Assembly (NCBI GenBank): GCA_003649845.1
Contig: QMTB01000015.1
Location: 1-15,649 of the forward strand
Source of the DNA: Thermoplasmata archaeon
Lineage (GTDB): Archaea > Thermoplasmatota > E2 > DHVEG-1
Direction of reading: 5' to 3'
DNA: 15,649 bases
A program made the position numbers and the translations under genes. Of this stretch, positions 12,827-15,649 are shown in pieces. Each line of letters begins with the position of its first letter. The stretch's first letter is position 1. Under the pieces are notes generated by a model. That model had not been told where the DNA came from, searched no databases, and saw only the letters and a program-made list of their open reading frames with translations.

Positions 12827-13461
12827 CAGAGGAACAACAATCAGAAGAAGAGGAGAAGAAACAAGAAGAAGGCATGCTAGTATCAGAGGAAACCTATATG
12901 ACCGCAGGTGTCCATATTGGTACTAGACAGAAAACAGCTGATATGAAAAATTTCATATATAAGGTTAGAAACGATGGGTTGTATATTATTGATGTAACTA
13001 AAACAGATGAGAGAATCAAATATGCAGCTAAATTTATAGCTAAATATGATCCAAGTAATGTATTAGTTGTCTCTGTACGTCAGTATGGTCAGAAACCAAT
13101 TAGGAAACTAGCAGAGCATCTTGGTTTCCATGTAATCGCTGGAAGATTTAGACCAGGTACTCTTACAAACCCTAATGCTAAAGGTTTCTTAGAACCAGAG
13201 CTTTTAATCGTCACAGATCCACTTGCTGATTCTCAAGCTTTACAAGAATCTAGAAATATAGATATACCTGTCGTAGGTTTATGTGATACCAACAATGAAA
13301 CAAAGTTTATTGATCTCGTTATTCCAACTAATAATAAAGGTAGACGTGCTCTTGCATTAGTATATTGGCTTCTAGCTAGAGAGATACTTAAGGAGAAAGG
13401 TAAGATCTCCTCTTATGAGGAATTTCAGCCTACTGTAGAAGAATTTGAAGCTGAAATCTAA
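12823..13461 (+). CDS. rps2: small subunit ribosomal protein S2 (uS2)
   Basis: uS2 joins the head and body of the 30S at the mRNA exit. After an acidic N-terminal stretch (residues 2-17, mostly Glu, Gln and Lys), the S2 domain begins with YMTAGVHIGTRQKTADMKNFIYK, then GLYIIDVTKTDERIKYAAKFIAKY, VRQYGQKPIRKLAEHLG and FRPGTLTNP (about 107-115). It ends with EPELLIVTDPLADSQALQES, IPVVGLCDTNNETKFIDLVIPTNNKGRRALALVYWLLARE. The 212 residues are normal for archaea. rpoK-rps2 adjacency is a conserved archaeal arrangement. Confidence 0.97.
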   Translation: MTEEQQSEEEEKKQEEGMLVSEETYMTAGVHIGTRQKTADMKNFIYKVRNDGLYIIDVTKTDERIKYAAKFIAKYDPSNVLVVSVRQYGQKPIRKLAEHLGFHVIAGRFRPGTLTNPNAKGFLEPELLIVTDPLADSQALQESRNIDIPVVGLCDTNNETKFIDLVIPTNNKGRRALALVYWLLAREILKEKGKISSYEEFQPTVEEFEAEI

Positions 13462-13462
13462 A

Positions 13463-13483
13463 ACCTCCTTCGAATTTGGGGGT
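13463..13483 (+). promoter_or_regulatory. hairpin that covers the Shine-Dalgarno site of the traB-like gene
   Basis: ACCTCC (13463-13468) can pair with GGGGGT (13478-13483), six pairs including one G-U, around the loop TTCGAATTT. The second arm is the only purine-rich binding site before the GTG at 13489, so folding would hide it. It starts right after the rps2 stop. The effect on translation is inference. Confidence 0.4.
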
Positions 13484-13488
13484 AGAAA

Positions 13489-14655
13489 GTGCAGGCAAAG
13501 GTTAATGATAATATTATTCTCGTAGGAACAGCTCATATCGCAGAGGAGAGTGTAAAAGAGGTTTCAGAAACCATTGAGAGAATAAAACCAGATGTCGTAG
13601 CTGTTGAATTATGTAAAAGGAGATATGATGGTTTAACTCAGAAAGATAAATGGGAGAATACATCTGTCGCAGAGTTATTAAAATCTAATAATGCATATTT
13701 TTTCTTAGCTCAAACCTTTCTAGCTGCTATACAAAGACAGTTGGGTAAAGAATATGGAGTTGAACCCGGCTCTGAGATGCTTACTGCAATTAGAGAAGCT
13801 GAGAAGAGAGATATACCTGTAGCATTGGTAGATAGAGATATAGCTGTTACATTAAAGAGAGCTTGGCGTAAGATGGGTTTCAGAGAGAAAACACGTTTGC
13901 TATGGGAATTTCTAAAAGTATTAGTAGGATTTGATGAAGAAGAACAAAAAGAATTAGATCTCAAAGAACTAATGGATCAAGATATAATCTCTGCTATGAT
14001 GGAGGAACTTAAAGATATTGCACCTAGTGCTACAGAGGTTTTAATAGAAGAGAGAGATGCATATATAGCTAAAAAAATTAAGGAAGAGAGTAGGAAAGGT
14101 AGAGTTGTAGCTGTAGTAGGAGCAGGTCATCTAAAAGGTATAAAAAAACATTTAGAAAACCCGGATTTTAATGTAGATCTAGAGAAACTAGAGGAGCTTC
14201 CTAAGAAGAGGGTTAGTCTAGTTAAAACCATTGGATATCTCATACCTGTTTTATTTGCCCTACTTATAGGTTATGCTTTGTTTACAAAAGGCGCTAATCT
14301 AGCTGGGACTATGTTCCTATATTGGTTTCTAATAAATGGTATATGTTCTGCTATAGGCGCAGCTATCGCAGGAGGGCATCCCTTTTCTATAATAACAGCT
14401 TTCTTTGCAGCACCTATAACTTCTCTGAATCCTGCTATAGCGGCTGGATGGGTTGCAGGGTATGTAGAAGCGAAGATTAGAACACCGGTTGTAAAGGATT
14501 TCCAAGAGCTTAGGAATCTTGAAACCTTTAAAGATTTCTGGCATAATAGAGTTGTACGATTACTATTAGTTGTAGCTTTAGCTAACGTTGGTAGTATGAT
14601 TGGAACAATAATAGCTTTACCTTATATAACCAGTCTCCTAGGTTTAGGAACGTAA
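13489..14655 (+). CDS. TraB-family membrane protein
   Basis: Residues 1-235 form a TraB/GumN-type domain: VGTAHIAEESVKEV with G13-T-A-H16, PDVVAVELCKRRYD, EAEKRDIPVALVDRDI, LIEERDAYIAKKI (E187/E188, R189, D190) and VVAVVGAGHLKGI with G211-A-G-H214. Residues about 243-388 are hydrophobic, with some four to five membrane segments (near 246-268, 271-296, 300-330 and 358-386). This matches the archaeal TraB family, related to the enterococcal pheromone-shutdown protein and structurally to Tiki/EreA-like hydrolases; a catalytic role is inferred, not shown. The domain before the first segment should lie on one face of the membrane. The start is GTG after GGGGGT; no other start keeps the GTAH motif complete. 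It is co-directional with rps2, 27 bp away. Confidence 0.9.
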   Translation: MQAKVNDNIILVGTAHIAEESVKEVSETIERIKPDVVAVELCKRRYDGLTQKDKWENTSVAELLKSNNAYFFLAQTFLAAIQRQLGKEYGVEPGSEMLTAIREAEKRDIPVALVDRDIAVTLKRAWRKMGFREKTRLLWEFLKVLVGFDEEEQKELDLKELMDQDIISAMMEELKDIAPSATEVLIEERDAYIAKKIKEESRKGRVVAVVGAGHLKGIKKHLENPDFNVDLEKLEELPKKRVSLVKTIGYLIPVLFALLIGYALFTKGANLAGTMFLYWFLINGICSAIGAAIAGGHPFSIITAFFAAPITSLNPAIAAGWVAGYVEAKIRTPVVKDFQELRNLETFKDFWHNRVVRLLLVVALANVGSMIGTIIALPYITSLLGLGT

Positions 14656-14669
14656 ACTATTCATAAGAA
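14652..14669 (+). promoter_or_regulatory. possible weak promoter for the M50 protease gene
   Basis: GTAAACT (14652-14658) fits the BRE pattern and ATTCATAAG follows as a poor TATA-like element. A start site about 26 bp on would fall near 14688, just before the ATG at 14693. That gene has no Shine-Dalgarno sequence, so a leaderless transcript would make sense. The TATA match is weak. Confidence 0.25.
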
Positions 14670-14692
14670 AACCATGTTTCCATTTAATTAAG

Positions 14693-15418
14693 ATGGATGA
14701 GGATTGGCGTAGAAGAATTTCTATTCATGATATATCTCCTAGGGAGTATATGTATTTCCCTAAAGGTATTTTAGAACAAAGTAAAGCAGGGGAGTTTAGT
14801 CTTATAGAGATTATACATATATTATTAGCTATAGGTGCACTAGGTATATCTTTTAGTTTTGCTCTTACTAAAAATAGTATCCTATGGAGTTTAATGGGAT
14901 ATGACATTGATTTCAATAGATTATTAGATGGTATACCATATGCATTATTAGGTGTACTCACTGCTTTTATTGGACATGAGCTCTCTCATAAACTTACAGC
15001 TCAACATTATGGTTTATGGTCAGAGTTTAGAATGTATACCCTTGGTTTATTATTCTCCATGTTTTTTGCTATTACAACAGGTTTTGTATTTGCAGCACCA
15101 GGAGCAGTGATGTTTAGAGGAGAACCAAGGATATTTGAAGAAGGACATATAGCTGCTGCTGGTCCAACAATGAATATTATTATAGGTGGTTTAACTCTAC
15201 CTTTTATATTATTCTCAAAAGGTTTATTTAGTAAACATATAGGTTTTATATGTATTATAAATATTATATTAGCAGTTTTTGATCTACTACCTCTTCAAGC
15301 TTTTGATGGAATGAAGATTATCACATGGAATACAAAGGTTTGGTTGATACTTTTCATAGCCTCTCTAATTCTATTGATCCTTATACTCCCATATATCACA
15401 TTGGTTTCTACATTTTAG
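14693..15418 (+). CDS. site-2-protease-like membrane metallopeptidase (M50 family)
   Basis: An intramembrane zinc peptidase. The 241 residues hold H95-E-L-S-H99 within AFIGHELSHKLTAQHYG (HExxH, catalytic Glu96), the conserved AAAGPTMNI with G157-P-x-x-N161, and the third zinc ligand in LPLQAFDG with D205-G206. About six hydrophobic segments surround these (near 37-58, 76-94, 116-140, 155-175, 184-203 and 213-238), the usual S2P core. There is no PDZ or CBS domain. Substrate unknown. No Shine-Dalgarno site precedes the ATG, unlike nearly all its neighbours. The N-terminal 35 residues are soluble. The stop lies inside the end of a convergent minus-strand frame (11-bp overlap). Confidence 0.9.
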   Translation: MDEDWRRRISIHDISPREYMYFPKGILEQSKAGEFSLIEIIHILLAIGALGISFSFALTKNSILWSLMGYDIDFNRLLDGIPYALLGVLTAFIGHELSHKLTAQHYGLWSEFRMYTLGLLFSMFFAITTGFVFAAPGAVMFRGEPRIFEEGHIAAAGPTMNIIIGGLTLPFILFSKGLFSKHIGFICIINIILAVFDLLPLQAFDGMKIITWNTKVWLILFIASLILLILILPYITLVSTF

Positions 15419-15649
15419 ATAAATTCTTTGAGATAAGTTTGCTACGTTGTTTCTCCTGTTCTCTTTGAATCTTCTTCAATATCTTTTCTTTCTCCAACTG
15501 TCTTCTATCCTTCAATTTCAGTTCTTTTTCTTTATTAGTTTTCTCAGGGATCTCTTTCATTAAATTTTCTTTTAGAATTTTGAATTTAGATTCAACCTTC
15601 TTTTTCTCAATGGGAGGCACCTTTGGTAGGGAGACTTCAACTTCTCTAG
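15408..15649 (-). CDS. 3' end of a charged, coiled-coil-like gene of unknown function (partial)
   Basis: A minus-strand frame open from the right window edge to TAG at 15408-15410, about 80 residues. It reads REVEVSLPKVPPIEKKK, then a Lys/Glu/Arg/Gln-rich stretch with heptad-like spacing of Leu and Ile (KEKELKLKDRRQLEKEKILK) and ends SKNLSKM. A GTG at 15618-15620 could start a shorter protein, but the frame continues upstream without a stop, so I treat it as a truncated longer gene. Base use (A-rich on its strand) fits the genome, and the + strand here has no competing long frame. It converges on the M50 gene. Family not recognised. Confidence 0.55.
   Translation of the reverse strand, partial: REVEVSLPKVPPIEKKKVESKFKILKENLMKEIPEKTNKEKELKLKDRRQLEKEKILKKIQREQEKQRSKLISKNLSKM

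Noticed and set aside
1..15649. CRISPR arrays, insertion sequences, tRNA or rRNA genes, phage or defence genes.
   Set aside because: Looked for and not seen; the window is a housekeeping operon with only a few accessory genes at its right end.

Overview
The window is an AT-rich archaeal chromosome segment, almost fully coding on the + strand. It carries the merged S10-spc ribosomal superoperon: L3-L4-L23-L2-S19-L22-S3-L29-aIF1(SUI1)-Rpp29-S17-L14-L24-S4e-L5-S14-S8-L6-L32e-L19e-L18-S5-L30. The archaea/eukaryote-type proteins (S4e, L19e, L32e), the aIF1 and RNase P genes between L29 and S17, RpoK, and BRE/TATA-type promoters all say Archaea. The gene order fits a euryarchaeal lineage. Charged and helix-hairpin-helix extensions on ribosomal proteins would suit a Thermoplasmatota-like group, but I cannot fix the taxon from sequence alone.

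Layout. Positions 3-104 hold the last 33 codons of an unrecognised + strand gene. Positions 105-393 are non-coding: a clear BRE+TATA promoter at 204-218, then a predicted leader of about 150 nt that folds by hand into a three-way-junction RNA (245-348) before L3. Positions 394-12332 are 23 tightly packed translation-machinery genes, many joined by ATGA or TAATG overlaps. Positions 12357-12566 encode a 69-residue protein of HicB/UPF0150-like pattern, where L15-SecY would normally sit. A second promoter (12562-12578) then drives rpoK (TTG start) and rps2. A TraB-family membrane protein, a site-2-protease-like M50 metallopeptidase, and the 3' end of a convergent, highly charged minus-strand gene finish the window.

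Most notable points. (1) The zinc-ribbon S14 gene at 8354-8509 has no ATG, GTG or TTG start. Its only plausible start is an ATA inside an ATAA overlap with the L5 stop, one base from the ATGA overlap used elsewhere in this operon; the initiation-fidelity factor aIF1 is encoded upstream in the same operon. (2) The L3 leader is strongly structured and contains a near-perfect repeat of CCTGTRAGATG. (3) S3 has a C-terminal and L32e an N-terminal helix-hairpin-helix extension, and L24 has a tail of about 97 mostly acidic residues. (4) L15, SecY and adenylate kinase are missing from their usual place after L30.
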